Below are positions 41,851-52,314 of a stretch of 64,000 nucleotides of DNA, piece after piece. Below the pieces are notes generated by a model. It made no database searches. It saw nothing but the letters and a program-made list of their open reading frames with translations, and was not told where the DNA came from. Source of the stretch: Emiliania huxleyi CCMP1516. Lineage: Eukaryota; Haptophyta; Isochrysidales; Noelaerhabdaceae. A program made the translations under genes and the position numbers. Position 1 is the stretch's first letter. Every line of letters begins with the position of its first letter. The stretch is from positions 1,305,841 through 1,369,840 of the forward strand of contig NW_005198244.1 of NCBI RefSeq assembly GCF_000372725.1. Reading direction: 5' to 3'.

Positions 41851-42663
41851 ATGCGCGCGGCACATTCATCGAGTCGCGCGGCCCGACTCGTGTGGCTCCT
41901 GCTGCCAGAGCTGGCGATCGGCCTCGCCGCACGTCCCAAGTTGACCAGCGCGCGGGAGGGCGGCAGCCTGGCACCGCCGCCGCGCGAGGCATCGCCGCCC
42001 CCGTGCAGTGCCCGCGACGTGGTGGTGCGCGTCTTCGACATTGGCACTCCAGGGCTGTGCAAGACGCTCTCGCTGATCACGCAGAAGGATGTGCTCTGGT
42101 TTCCAAAGATGACCGTCTCGCTCGGCGGCCGCACGTGGTCGTACGACGGCGAGGTTGAGCGGACTGTCCCGCAGATAGTCGAGAATGCCGCAGGAGGTCC
42201 TCCGCTTCTCACTCTCAACCTGGGGCCGGCGGAGCTGAGCGACGGCGAGATAGATGCGCTTCTCGACGAGATGGGCTCCACCGACTACACGCCCGCGGAG
42301 TACGACTTCTTTTACCGCAACTGCAACCATTTTTGCACTGACCTTGCGGATCGGCTCGTGCAGCGCGGCGGCGGGGGCGGCACACCCCTGCCGCGGGAGT
42401 TCATCGAGGTGCGCCCTTGCGCTAGCCTCGTCTCGCCACAGCTCGCCCCTTACCACACCCTCACCGTGCCTCAGGATGCCGTGCTAGCCGAGTCGGAGTC
42501 GCTCCTCGTCCGGATGCCCGGAGCACAGCAGCAGCTCACGCGCTCGGTAACGAGACAGGTGCAGCGGGTCATCGTCGCGGCGTGGAGGACGCAGTGGAAG
42601 CGCGCGCTCGCCGAATACGAGGAGCAAGAAGAGGAGGCGCAGCGCCGTGAGGCGGCGGCATGA
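41851..42663 (+). CDS. PPPDE/DeSI-type putative isopeptidase
   Basis: PPPDE proteins (DeSI-1/2) are Cys-His peptidases that remove SUMO or ubiquitin. The frame of 270 aa starts with a hydrophobic leader (RLVWLLLPELAIGLAARP), unusual for the cytosolic family. The domain follows: DVVVRVFDIGTPGLCKTL, VLWFPKMTVSLGGRTWSYDG, and the Cys block YDFFYRNCNHFCTDLADRLV. The expected catalytic His (W-H-T in DeSI-1) appears as Phe (W-F-P), while the Cys of NCNHF is kept. An intron may remove 42409-42474 (GTGCGCCC...CTCAG), joining PREFIE to DAVLAESESL; the frame is open either way. The C-terminus is a charged helix (YEEQEEEAQRREAAA). Catalytic activity is doubtful; membrane or secretory location is possible. 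Confidence 0.75.
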   Translation: MRAAHSSSRAARLVWLLLPELAIGLAARPKLTSAREGGSLAPPPREASPPPCSARDVVVRVFDIGTPGLCKTLSLITQKDVLWFPKMTVSLGGRTWSYDGEVERTVPQIVENAAGGPPLLTLNLGPAELSDGEIDALLDEMGSTDYTPAEYDFFYRNCNHFCTDLADRLVQRGGGGGTPLPREFIEVRPCASLVSPQLAPYHTLTVPQDAVLAESESLLVRMPGAQQQLTRSVTRQVQRVIVAAWRTQWKRALAEYEEQEEEAQRREAAA

Positions 42664-43166
42664 TCTCACGCACCCAAAGCCCGCATATTTTTTCTTTTTA
42701 CAAGAGCCGCTGGGGGTGGGGCCCTGGCCCCTGGCTCCTGGGCAAGTAAGAAGTATATTTGTTCTTTTTTCCGCGCATGATGGCGTGTCTACGACGGGGC
42801 GCGATCGGTCCCGTATTTCTCACAATAAACTCAATAGTCCGGTATGTGCGCGTTTGCCATGGGGCGCGAAAATGCCCTTGTTCGCTCCTTCGGTCGCGTC
42901 ACAGTCCGGCCGCAATCTCCAAAAATTGGCCGCGCGGGCTGCGCGGCTGCGCGGCTGCGCAGCCTGCGGGCTGGGACTGCCCCCCGCATGCCCTCGAAGA
43001 GCGATCGTGCGTGAGAGCGTCAGCGCGTGCCACCCGCCGCTGCTCAAGCCAATCGCATCGGCAGTGACGCCGAGCAAACTCAGGTCGTGCTCGCTGTCGG
43101 GTACGGATGCCTGCGCGCTGCGCCCTGCCGATAGGTCGAAGATACCGAGACGGTGCCGATGACTGT

Positions 43167-43862
43167 TCACACGCGTGCAAAAATGATTGAGCCGGTTATT
43201 CCGAGGAGCTTGTCGATCTGCTTCATTGAAGCGGCCAGGGATGGTGCAAAGCTTGCGTGTGATGCTGCGAGCGCCCTAGCAGCTTCCAGCTCACCCGCGT
43301 CGAGATGATCGTGGAGCAGCTTCACAAGCCTCTGAGGTAGGGAGCGTTGCAATGCGGGGCAGCGGTACTCGCACGCCCACCGAACCGCGTTGGCCGCGGC
43401 CTCGTCGTCGAATCGACCATCGTCGAGGTTTGTCACGATCCAGCGATCGCACCAGGCTTTCAGCCCATCGACACAGAACTCATCTGCAATTTGTAGCAGC
43501 CGAATTGCAGTCTCAGGCGTCACCCGCGGCAGGCCATAGCAATAGGCGAGCAGCCCCTCCACGGTGGCGGGGTCCTTGCCTCGCATGCGAAACATCTGGT
43601 CTGCCGGAAGCTTCATGGGCCCGTACAAGCAGCGTCTGAATACCGGAGACGCAAGGGCCAGCACCGAGCGGTGTGCTGGGAGGAGAGAGCCATCGTCGAG
43701 GGCTATGACGACATCCGCCGTCTCCTCGTCGCTGCGCAGCATCTGTAGCGAGGGGGCGCCAAGTTCTGCCCCTTCCATCGGCAGCTCCCTCCCGCTATGC
43801 TTGTGCGCCCCCGTGCGGAGCGGTGACGAACCAACAACGCGAGGATCCAAGTTTGCAATCAA
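43167..43862 (-). CDS. BTB/POZ-domain protein
   Basis: An intronless minus-strand frame of 231 aa. The BTB fold shows as ADVVIALDDGSLLPAHRSVL, ALASPVFRRCLYGPMK, GLLAYCYGLPRVTPETAIRL and LLQIADEFCVDGLKAWCDRW, followed by a short helical BACK-like region (LPQRLVKLLHDHLDAGELEA). Such proteins are often substrate adaptors for Cullin-3 ubiquitin ligases or oligomerisation modules. No kelch, NPH3 or zinc-finger domain follows. A start at the internal Met of MEGAELGAPSLQML is an alternative. Bases 42664-43166 show no gene. Confidence 0.8.
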   Translation of the reverse strand: MIANLDPRVVGSSPLRTGAHKHSGRELPMEGAELGAPSLQMLRSDEETADVVIALDDGSLLPAHRSVLALASPVFRRCLYGPMKLPADQMFRMRGKDPATVEGLLAYCYGLPRVTPETAIRLLQIADEFCVDGLKAWCDRWIVTNLDDGRFDDEAAANAVRWACEYRCPALQRSLPQRLVKLLHDHLDAGELEAARALAASHASFAPSLAASMKQIDKLLGITGSIIFARV

Positions 43863-43916
43863 AACCGGTTCGCGCGATTTCTTTTTGGCGCTGACGGTTC
43901 TGGAATTCTTCTGTAG

Positions 43917-43975
43917 GTATATTATTCTTAGTGCCAGTGCGCGCCAGTCCCGTGCCTAGTGTCGTGCGAGCGAGT
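43917..43975. repeat. Repeat shared with 41565-41600
   Basis: TGCCAGTGCGCGCCAGTC then CGTGCC, followed by GTTGTGCGAG or GTCGTGCGAG, occurs at about 41565-41600 and 43932-43970. It flanks the PPPDE-BTB gene pair. Confidence 0.6.
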
Positions 43976-44098
43976 TTCTTCGTACAATTCTGGAATTCTT
44001 CTGGGCCGAGGACGCGAGGAGCCGAACGCGAGCTGGCTCTGTCGGGTATAGCCTCAGTGTACTGTTCACACTGAGCAGCCCACCTTCCTATTTGCGCA

Positions 44099-45035
44099 AT
44101 GCAAAAACTGCTCCTCATCGCACTCTCGAGCGTCGCAGCGATTCGACTCCAGCGGACCTCGCCGCCGCCTCGCGTGCCGGGATTCGCGTGCATACCTGTG
44201 CCGATCGAGCGCCTCGTCGCCCCAGGGCAGCGTGAGATGATGCACGTCTATGATGCATCGTCGCTCGCGGTTCTGCGGCACGCGCAGGCGTACTCCAACC
44301 TCACGTACGGGCAAGTCGTCATCGACGCGGCGGCGGCGCGCGAGCGCCGCTTCGCTGTCGAGGAGATTGGCAGCCGCGTGAGGGTGGTTTCGATGGCTCC
44401 GTCGCAGCACGTGGCGCGCGACGGCACCACGTCTAGCTCTATGATGTGCGAGGTGCTCGGCATCGGTTTGCTCACCGTCGGCGAGGTGGTATGGCGCTCT
44501 TCACGGCAGGGTGCACAGCGCTCGGCTCTCAGCCTCGTCAAACCCGCGTCTGCAGGTGCTAAGCAAAATGCCATTCATGACGGTCGAGTGCGCCGAGGAC
44601 GGCTGCCCGCTCAACGGCGACCGGCTGCTGGAGGAGTGGGAGCCTTTGCCGGCGATCTCCTACGCAGCGCTCGCTGCGTCGGCCGCTGAGTGCGAGCATC
44701 TCGAGTCGGTGGCGAGCTACAAGGGTCCGCTCACGCGGGGGGCGGAGGCTGATTTGCGCGAGGCTGACGCCGCGCGCGGGATCGACGGCTGCGTGTCGCA
44801 GCTGCTCGAGCTGCGCGGCTGCAGCGCGCCGAGTGAGGCGTGCCGCCTCCTGCTCGCCGCGTTTGCGGCGACGGCCCACCTGCGGGGGGAGGTGCGGCTG
44901 GAGGCGATGCGCCTGGCGGGGCGCGGCGACGCTGCGGCGGCGGTCGAGGCGGTGGCGGCGGCGCTCGATGAGGAGGCGCGGCGGAGGAGGGCGATGAAGG
45001 CGCTCGCGGGCCTCGCCGCGGGCGGCGACGCGTAG
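44099..45035 (+). CDS. LON-substrate-binding-domain protein
   Basis: Exon 1 starts with a signal-like leader (MQKLLLIALSSVAAIRLQR) and then a LON/PUA-like domain: FACIPVPIERLVAPGQREMM, HVYDASSLAVLRHAQAYSN, GSRVRVVSMAPSQ and VLGIGLLTVGE. A GT-AG intron ends near 44555 and exon 2 continues VLSKMPFMTVECAEDGCPLN with a helical C-terminus rich in Ala and Glu, ending LAGLAAGGDA at 45035. It has no AAA or protease domain, so it is a stand-alone LON-N protein like those found in algae and cyanobacteria. The leader suggests plastid or secretory targeting. Role unknown. Confidence 0.7.
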
Positions 45036-45332
45036 GTTGGATTGATTGGCGTGCGCCTTACTGTTCGCCTTTCGCACAGGCATGTTTCTTTCATGTGTGC
45101 GCATGATTCCAAAGAAAAAGGAGCGTTGCGACTTGGCTCTTGGGCTGTGCAGTTGGCAGCAAGGGGTGCGCCGCGGTGCGCGTTCCGCAGGAATTTGGAC
45201 TTGGTGGCCCAAATTTGAAGATGAAGTGCACAACGAGCGGTGTGAGAACTTCTTAAGAAAACACCGCCCCTCGACCGTGCCGACGCCGACTCCGACGCAA
45301 GACCGACGGTGGATATACAACCTGCAGGCCAG

Positions 45333-48300
45333 ATGACGCGCCTTGCAACCGCCGCCGCTGCCGCCGCCGCCGCCGCGGCGCTGGCCTGGCTCGCCCTCAA
45401 GCTCCGCGAGGAGGAGAAAGAGGAGCCGCCTGCCGGGACAAGAAAGTTTCCGACGCATCCATCAATCAAGCTGCCTCTGGTGGGGCAGCTGCTGAACACC
45501 TTCAAGCTGTCGACGGACAACCAGACGTATGGCCTCTCGCGATTCGGCTTTCTCGGCGGCATCGACGGCTGCAGCGAATGCGACTTCGGCTTCATCAAGT
45601 TTGCAATGGTGAGAGCCGCGTGCCCGGGTAGCGTACAAAGAGAGTGTAGCGTACAAAGAGAGGGTACCGTACAAAGAGAGAGCGAACGCCAGTTGCAGTG
45701 AGGCACTCACACGTCGCCTCGTCAGGTCTACTCGCACGAGGCCATGAAGCAGATCTACACCAACCATCCCTTCCAGAATGGCGGCATCTTCGAGGCGGTA
45801 GGATTCACGAAGGTGTACGACAACCTCCCCGGCATCGAAGAGACAAAGTACCTCTTTGGGAATGGCCTGTTCATCGCGTCGGACAACGACCGCTGGTGGC
45901 CGATTGCGCACCGGATCCTGCTCAAGCCCTTCTCGCGGCAGGGGATGATGCAGATGGTGCCGCTGATGAACGAGCAGGCGGACCTGCTGGTCGGCAAGCT
46001 GCGGAAGGACCTAGGCTCCGGTGTCGGCCCGCTGCGGATCTACGACTACACGGTCATGATGGCCGTCGAGACGCTCGGCACCTGCCTGATGGGCATGTCG
46101 TTCGAGTCCTTCTCGGGCGAGCCGGTGCACAGCTCCCGCGTCGGCAGCTGGAGGTGACATCGTCGCCACGCCGTGACCGCCTGTGGACTGTGCACAGGTG
46201 CCGTTCCTGCAGCACCTCAAGAACTGGCTCGACATCAACGCGGACATGGGCAACATCCCGCCGCAGCTCTGGTGGCTCTTTCCAAAGACGATGAAGTCGT
46301 CGCACGACTCGGCCGACTTTCTCAAGGCGGAGAGACGCCCCGACGGAGGCACACACCCGACGGCCTCCGAGAGGCCTCTTGGCCGGCCTTGCTCAGGCGT
46401 ACACCAAGGACCTGCTCGCGCGGAGGCGGCGGGGCGAGACGCAGGCGCTGTCCAAGTGCCCTGACCTGCTCGACTGCATGCTCGAGACGGCAGACACGCT
46501 CTCAGGCGAGAAGCCGCCAGGGCGGGTTGGTCAGGAGGGAGCGGAGCGCTACACAGCGTGCCGCGGGCTGTGCTAGGCGAGAAGCTGCCGGACGAGGTGA
46601 TCGGGCATGAGCTGATGTCGTTCCTCTTCGCGGGTCAGGACTCGACCGCCGTCGCCCTCTCCTCTTTCTTCTGCTTCGTCGCGGCTAACCCCGCGGCGCA
46701 GGCCAAGCTGGTGGCCGAGATCCAAGAGGCGCTCTGTGGCGAGGCTCCGAGGAGCGGGCATGTGCACACCTCCTTCACCAGAGCGCTCCCTTCCACCCCA
46801 GGTGCTCGGCGACGAGCCGGAGGTCAAGTGGGCGCACCTCAACAAGCTCAAGTACCTCGACTGGGCCATCAAGGCGGAGACTCCCCCCCCCCCCCCCCTC
46901 TCCCCCCTCCCCTTCTCTCCCCCGCCTCGCCCGCACAACATGCACCTCTCAGCGCCCCCCCGGCCGCAGGAGACCCTCCGGCTCGTGCCGCCCGTGCCCG
47001 GTATCTTCAAGCGGAACGAGGTGGTGGAGGCGCTCAGCGCGGGCAAAGGCAAGACGCCCTTCCACCTCCCGAAGAAGACCAACCTGCTCCTCGCCTTTCT
47101 GCCCCTCCACCTCGACCCGGCGCAGGTGCCAGCCTCTCCGCCGCACACACGGACGCAGTCGGAACCGCCTCCCGGTCCCCGCCCCACCCCCGACACAAGT
47201 CTCTCCGCCTCGACCCCGCGCAGTGGGGGGACGACGCACACGAGTGGAAGCCCGAGCGGTGGGCCGAGGGCGTCCCCCACCCCTTCGCCTACGCGCCGTT
47301 CTCGCACGGGCCGCGCGCGTGCATCGGCAAGGAGTTCACGCTGACCGAGCAAAAGATCTGCGCCGTCAAGCTGCTGCAGCACTTCATCATCCAGAAGGCG
47401 GCGGGCGACTGGGCGAAGCAGCCCGGTGCGACCAAGCTCAAGGAGTCGGAGTGGCCGCACTACCCCGCTTGCTCGCCCCACTACGGCGTCGACGTGGAGT
47501 ACAACCCGAAGCAGGCCTTCACCGGCATAAACATGCCTCTCGAGCTGCACCCGCGCCCGCAGCTGCACAAGCCGGAGGCGGCCAAGAAGGCGGAGGCTGC
47601 GGCGCAGCCGGCCGTCGTCTTCAGCCTCGACGAGTCGAGCCAGGGGCACGCCACGCCGCTCTCCATCCTGTACGGCTCCGACGGCGGCTCCACGACTGAG
47701 CTCGCCGAGCGCGTGATGGAGACCGCGCAGGAGCCTCGCCCCCCCCCACCGCTCAATCTTCGGCTCATCTCGGCTCATCTCGGCTCATCTCGGCTCATCT
47801 CGGCTCGGCTCGGCTCGGCTCGGCTCGGCCCGCCTCGGCTCGGCTCGGCTCATCTCGGCTCATCTCGGCTCATCTCGGCTCGGCTCGGCTCATCTCGGCT
47901 CGGCCCGCCTCGGCCCGCCTCGGCTCAGCTGCATCGGGCCATCTCCCTCAGGAGCTCGGCTTCGCCCCCACCGTCAAGCCGCTCAACGAGGCCATCGGCG
48001 ACCCGGCGCTCGGCACGGACGGGCTGCTGCTCGTCCTCTCCGCGACCTACAACGGCTGCCCGCCCGCCAACGCCGGCGATTTCGTCAACTTCTGCGGCGC
48101 GGCGATCGAGAGGCACGAGAGGCCTGTGGACGCTCGCTTCGCCGTGCTCGGCTGCGGCCACTCGGATTGGGCAGACACTTTCCAGGCCCGTTCCCCCGGC
48201 GCGGTCGCGGCGCGTCGCCGACGTGTGCCTCGCTGTGAGCTGCCCTCGCGTCCCGCTAGGCGATCCCGACGCTGCTCGACGAGTCGCTCGAGAAGATCGG

Positions 48301-49030
48301 AGGCCACAGGCTGCTCGACCTCCACACGGCAGACTCGAAGAAGGTGCCCGGCGAGAGGCGGAGCCCGGCGAGAGGCACTGGCCTGACGCGCTGACCCCGA
48401 GATTGCGCCCTGTGCAAGGCGCCCGAGGAGGACTTCGTGGCGTGGACCGCCAAGCTGTGGCCCGCGCTGGCAGCGGCCGCCGGCATCAAGCTCTCGCAGC
48501 GTGCGGGGTGAGGCGCGCTAGATTTCCGAAATAGCCGAGATCGAGCGCTCCTTCCGAGATGTTGCGCACCGGCCCCACGCTGCCCGCGCCCTTGCGTACC
48601 GGCCCCCCTGCCCACGCCGCGCATCACCACAACCCACCCGCCCCTCCCCGCACCGGCTGCAGGTCGGCTGCGAGCCGGCCACCCCTCGCCATCCCGGAGG
48701 TGTCGGTGGTGCCGGCCGAGGAAGAGGGGCACCTCTCGGAGACGCCGCTCGTGCTCCCCTTCCAGCGGGACGGCGAGTGGGTGCTCGCAAAGGTCGCCGA
48801 GAAGAGCGAGCTGACACCAAACGACCCGGACGGCACCTCGACTGTTTGCCTCGCCCTCGAGGCTGCCGTCCACCCGTCCGGCGACGCACCGCTGCGCTAC
48901 GCGGCTGGCGACCACCTCATGGTGATGGCGGAGAACGCCCCGGCGCTTGTGGCGACCCTCCTCAAGCGGATGGGACTCGACAGCAGCACGCTCGTCACCT
49001 TTCCGCGCGGCTTCTCCGCCAATGGCGCCA

Positions 49031-49068
<38 letters not shown>

Positions 49069-50067
49069 GACGCATCCCATCCGAAGCTTGGCCGCTCGCT
49101 CTCGGGGCGGCTGAGCGGCGCCAGTGCGGGAGCGCCGTCGCCGCTGACCGGGAAGCCGCGCGCCGTCTCGCTCGAGGCGTTGCTGCTGCGCTCGGTCGAC
49201 CTCGTGCGGCCGTGCTCGGCAGCGGCGCTGAAGCTCCTTGCCGATCGCGCGACGGACGAGGACGACCGCACGCAGCTGAGCATGGTCGACCTGGTGGCGA
49301 CCAAGGCGACGGTCCTCGAGCTGCTCATGTCGGCCAAGTCGGTCAGCCTCTCCGTCGCCGAGCTGCTCGCCTGCCTCGCGCAGATGAAGCCGCGCTACTA
49401 CTCCATCTCGTCATCGCCCAACGCAAAGGGGGGCTCCGCCGGCCGCGCCACCATCACCGTCGGCGTTGTCGACGCCATCTCGCCCACCGGTCGCAAGCAC
49501 CGCGGCGTGGCGTCCAACTACCTCAAGAAGCGCTCGGTGGGGGACCTCGTCTGGGTGCGCACCAAGAGCGTCGGCCTCTCCTTCCGCCCGCCGCCGCCCA
49601 ACTCGCCCGCCATCATGGTCTGCGCCGGCACCGGCCTCGCCCCCTTTGTGGGGTTCCTCGAGGACATGGCGGCGGGCGCTGCGGGCGGCAGCGGCACCTC
49701 GCACCTCTTCTTCGGGTGCCGCCGGCCCGAGCGGCACCTGCACCGCGAGCGGCTCGAGGGCTACGTCTCGGATGGCACCCTCGCCGCGCTGCACGTCGCC
49801 TACTCGCGCACCGGCGAGCGCATCTACGTGCAGGAGCTCATCAAGCGCGAGGCTAAGACGCTGTGGCCGCTCCTGCAGGGCAAGGCCCGCGTGTACGTGT
49901 GTGGCGACGCGGCACGTATGGCGCCCGACGTCAAGCGGGCCCTCAAGGCGGTCTGCAGCAGCGCGGGCGGCCTCACGGAGCAGAAGGCCAGCGCGTACAT
50001 CGACCAGCTCTGCGCCGTCGGCCCCAATCAGCGCTACTTCGAGGACGTCTGGGCGAGCGGCGCTTGA
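45333..50067 (+). CDS. Self-sufficient cytochrome P450 fused to P450 reductase
   Basis: One gene encodes a heme monooxygenase and its diflavin reductase, as in CYP102 (P450 BM3) and CYP505. Exon 1 (45333-45608) has an N-terminal anchor. The P450 part shows GLFIASDNDRWWPIAHRILL, FLFAGQDSTAVAL (I helix, with A-G-x-D-S/T), ETLRLVPPVPGIFKRNE (ExxR) and the heme loop FSHGPRACIGKEF. Then come the FMN domain (SILYGSDGGSTTELAERVM; SATYNGCPPANAGDF), the FAD domain (MKPRYYSISSSPN; GVASNYLKK) and the NADPH domain (VCAGTGLAPFVGFLED; LFFGCRRPERHL; VYVCGDAARM), ending FEDVWASGA. At least ten introns, one packed with CTCATCTCGG repeats. Substrates are typically fatty acids in related fusions; not provable here. 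The in-frame GTG 24 bp upstream was not preferred. Confidence 0.93.
47759..47930 (+). repeat. CTCATCTCGG/CTCGG repeat in P450 intron
   Basis: About 170 bp of CTCATCTCGG and CTCGG units with GCCCGC variants, inside the intron between the FMN-domain exons. Confidence 0.9.
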
Positions 50068-51030
50068 GGGGGTGGCGTGATCTGCGACGCCCCTGCGCCG
50101 GCGCCGGCGCCGCGGACAGTCGAGCAGTTGCGCGTGGCGGCGAGATGTGAGCAGCAGAGGCCCATAACCGGGCGGAGAGCGGAGGAGAGTCAGCAGTGCT
50201 GAGGGCGGCAGCGAACCGCCGGGGCCGCGTCGCGTTCCTCGGAGACAGACGCACGCTTTCTCTTTTCTACACCGTACAAATCTACAGAACTACACCGTTC
50301 AAAACCTAAAAAAGAAAAAAAAGCGTGCGAGAAATCCGGTCTCTTTAGAGAGCAAGAAGAAAAACACGTGCTCGCTCCCGTGCGCCGGCCTCGCCTTTTT
50401 GGGAGGCTTCGCGGTACTGTATGTGTGGACCTTCGGCCGGTCTAAAAGATGGTCCGTAAGATGAGGCTTCGCGGTGACGCGTATATATGAATATGTGTGG
50501 ACCTTCAGCGCCGGTTATGTACTGACTACATTACAATGATGGTCCGCACGGTATGTGTGCGGTGATACCGGGCCACAGCGCACAGGCACATATGGATTCG
50601 ACCAACACGGAAATGCGTTTTACATTTTACAGAAGGGCATCGTCCGCATCCCGGCGCGCTAAACGCTGAAATCGCTCATGTCATCTGCGACAGGGCGAGC
50701 GCCCCAGCCCCAAGGCATGCGCCCGACAAGGGGATGGCACTGCTGCGTCGGGACTCGGTACGCCCGAGGACGAGCACCTCCAGTGACTTCAGAGGGGCCA
50801 AGGCGAGGGAGACGTCGGTTGTTTGTCCGAGAGGAGGCGGCAAACGTCGCAGCGCGCAATCTATCTCGACTCGGTGGAGGCTCCGGCGCCCATGCGGAAC
50901 GACCCAACGATCTCGCCTTTCTACTAGCACATGTACACCCCACTACTGGTACTCGTGGTGGTGAGATCTGTCCGATGGTACTTCATGTCAAAAACGTTTT
51001 TTTTTGACAGCCACAACATTGCACACCGAT
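50068..51030. other. Intergenic region with short direct repeats
   Basis: No gene supported. GAGGCTTCGCGGT ... GTGTGGACCTTC is repeated at about 50404 and 50463, each followed by a GGTCCG block (50451, 50542). A TATATATGA tract is at about 50482. Confidence 0.5.
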
Positions 51031-52006
51031 ATGCCCTCCATGGAGCGACTCCTCGAGCTCCGCGCCGCGGCGTTTGCTGACGACGTCGAGGTTCACGCCG
51101 CAATGCTCTCGTGGGACGAGGAGAGGCTGAGCACCTACTTTGAGTCTGGCGGGAAGGCCTCGGCGCCGCCGCCGCCCCAGCGCAGCCTTCGCGTGCTCTC
51201 GCTGCACGGCGGCGGCGGCAACCGCAACGTCAACGCGATGCAGGTCTCACGACTCAGGCGCGCGCTCGGCCCGCCCGACGTGGTGCATTTTGACTTCTTG
51301 GAAGGCGACCACGCGTGGAAGAGCGAGAACATCGACCCGCGGTTGGTGCAGCTCTTTGGACCGGGGCCGTACTGGGGCTGGTACGGCGTTGAGAATGCGA
51401 GCGGGCATGGGCAGAATGACCGCGATGCCTACGTCAAAGCGATGATGGACCCGGCGGTGGCGTTCGAGTACATCGGGTACGAGGCTGCGCTGGACCGGCT
51501 CGAGCGGCACATCTCGGAGCACGGCCCGTACGACGCTCTCGTCGGCTTCTCTCAGGGGGCGATCATGGTCACCATGCTCACCGCCCGGGCGCTGCAGCGA
51601 GTCGCGCGCGGCGAGGGCGCGCCGCCGGCGTGGGCGTGCAACGTGCTGCTCTCAGCGCTGCCGCCGCGCGCCTCGCCTTATGCAACAGTTGCTCCTCGGT
51701 GGAGAGCGACGCGCGAATTTCCGGTGAGCGCGTGCCGCGGTTGCGCCATAGGCGCCCATCTTCCCGCCGGGCGGTTCGCCGCTGCACGCCTCGCCTCCGA
51801 TCGCGCGGCTGCCCGCCATCGCGTGCATGGGGAGGCAGGACCCGTTCGCGCCATACGGGCGGCAGGGCCTCGGCTCCATCTATGGCGCGCTGGAGTGGTT
51901 CGAGCACGGCGGCGGGCACGAGACAGCAAAGGAGGCCGAGGTGAACAGCGAGGTGGCGGAAGCCATCTGGCGTGCCGTCGAGGAGCACCGGAGTTCACCG
52001 GGGTGA
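51031..52006 (+). CDS. FSH1-type serine hydrolase
   Basis: Family serine hydrolases (FSH1/OVCA2 type) are small alpha/beta-hydrolases of mostly unknown substrate. After a helical N-terminal extension come LRVLSLHGGGGNRNVNAMQV and PPDVVHFDFLEGDHAW, then the nucleophile elbow DALVGFSQGAIMVTMLTAR. A GC-AG intron (51670-51751; exon LLSALPPR, then APIFPPGGSPLH) is more likely than a 28-bp GT-AG alternative in the same place. Exon 2 contains RLPAIACMGRQDPFAPYG and the expected catalytic His in WFEHGGGHETAKEAEV, ending EEHRSSPG. About 300 aa, probably cytosolic. The first Met of the frame (51031) is chosen. Confidence 0.8.
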
Positions 52007-52314
52007 CTGTTTGGCACAGTAGACCCCCTCAGACATAGACATCTATCAACAAGCAACCAGGAAGGAATCCGGCAAGACCAGAAGAAGAAAGAAAACGGCC
52101 GCCCAAACCGCGAGGCCGAGGGATGGGACTGGACACCAAACAAGGGGTGGGAGAAGACAGGGTCCCCACCTGCACGAGCAGGATTTTGGAAGGACGATCA
52201 GGGACACAGGGGAACGGAAGTGGGGAGCGCATCAGCAGGTTTTCTTCTTTTGACGCCTCTCAGGGCTGCGGGCAGCTTTGGCAGGGATCCTACTAGCTCG
52301 TCGGGATTCGACAG

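Noticed and set aside
51724-51751. A 28-bp GT-AG intron in the FSH gene
   Set aside because: Too short for normal splicing; the 82-bp GC-AG alternative ending at the same acceptor fits the family better.
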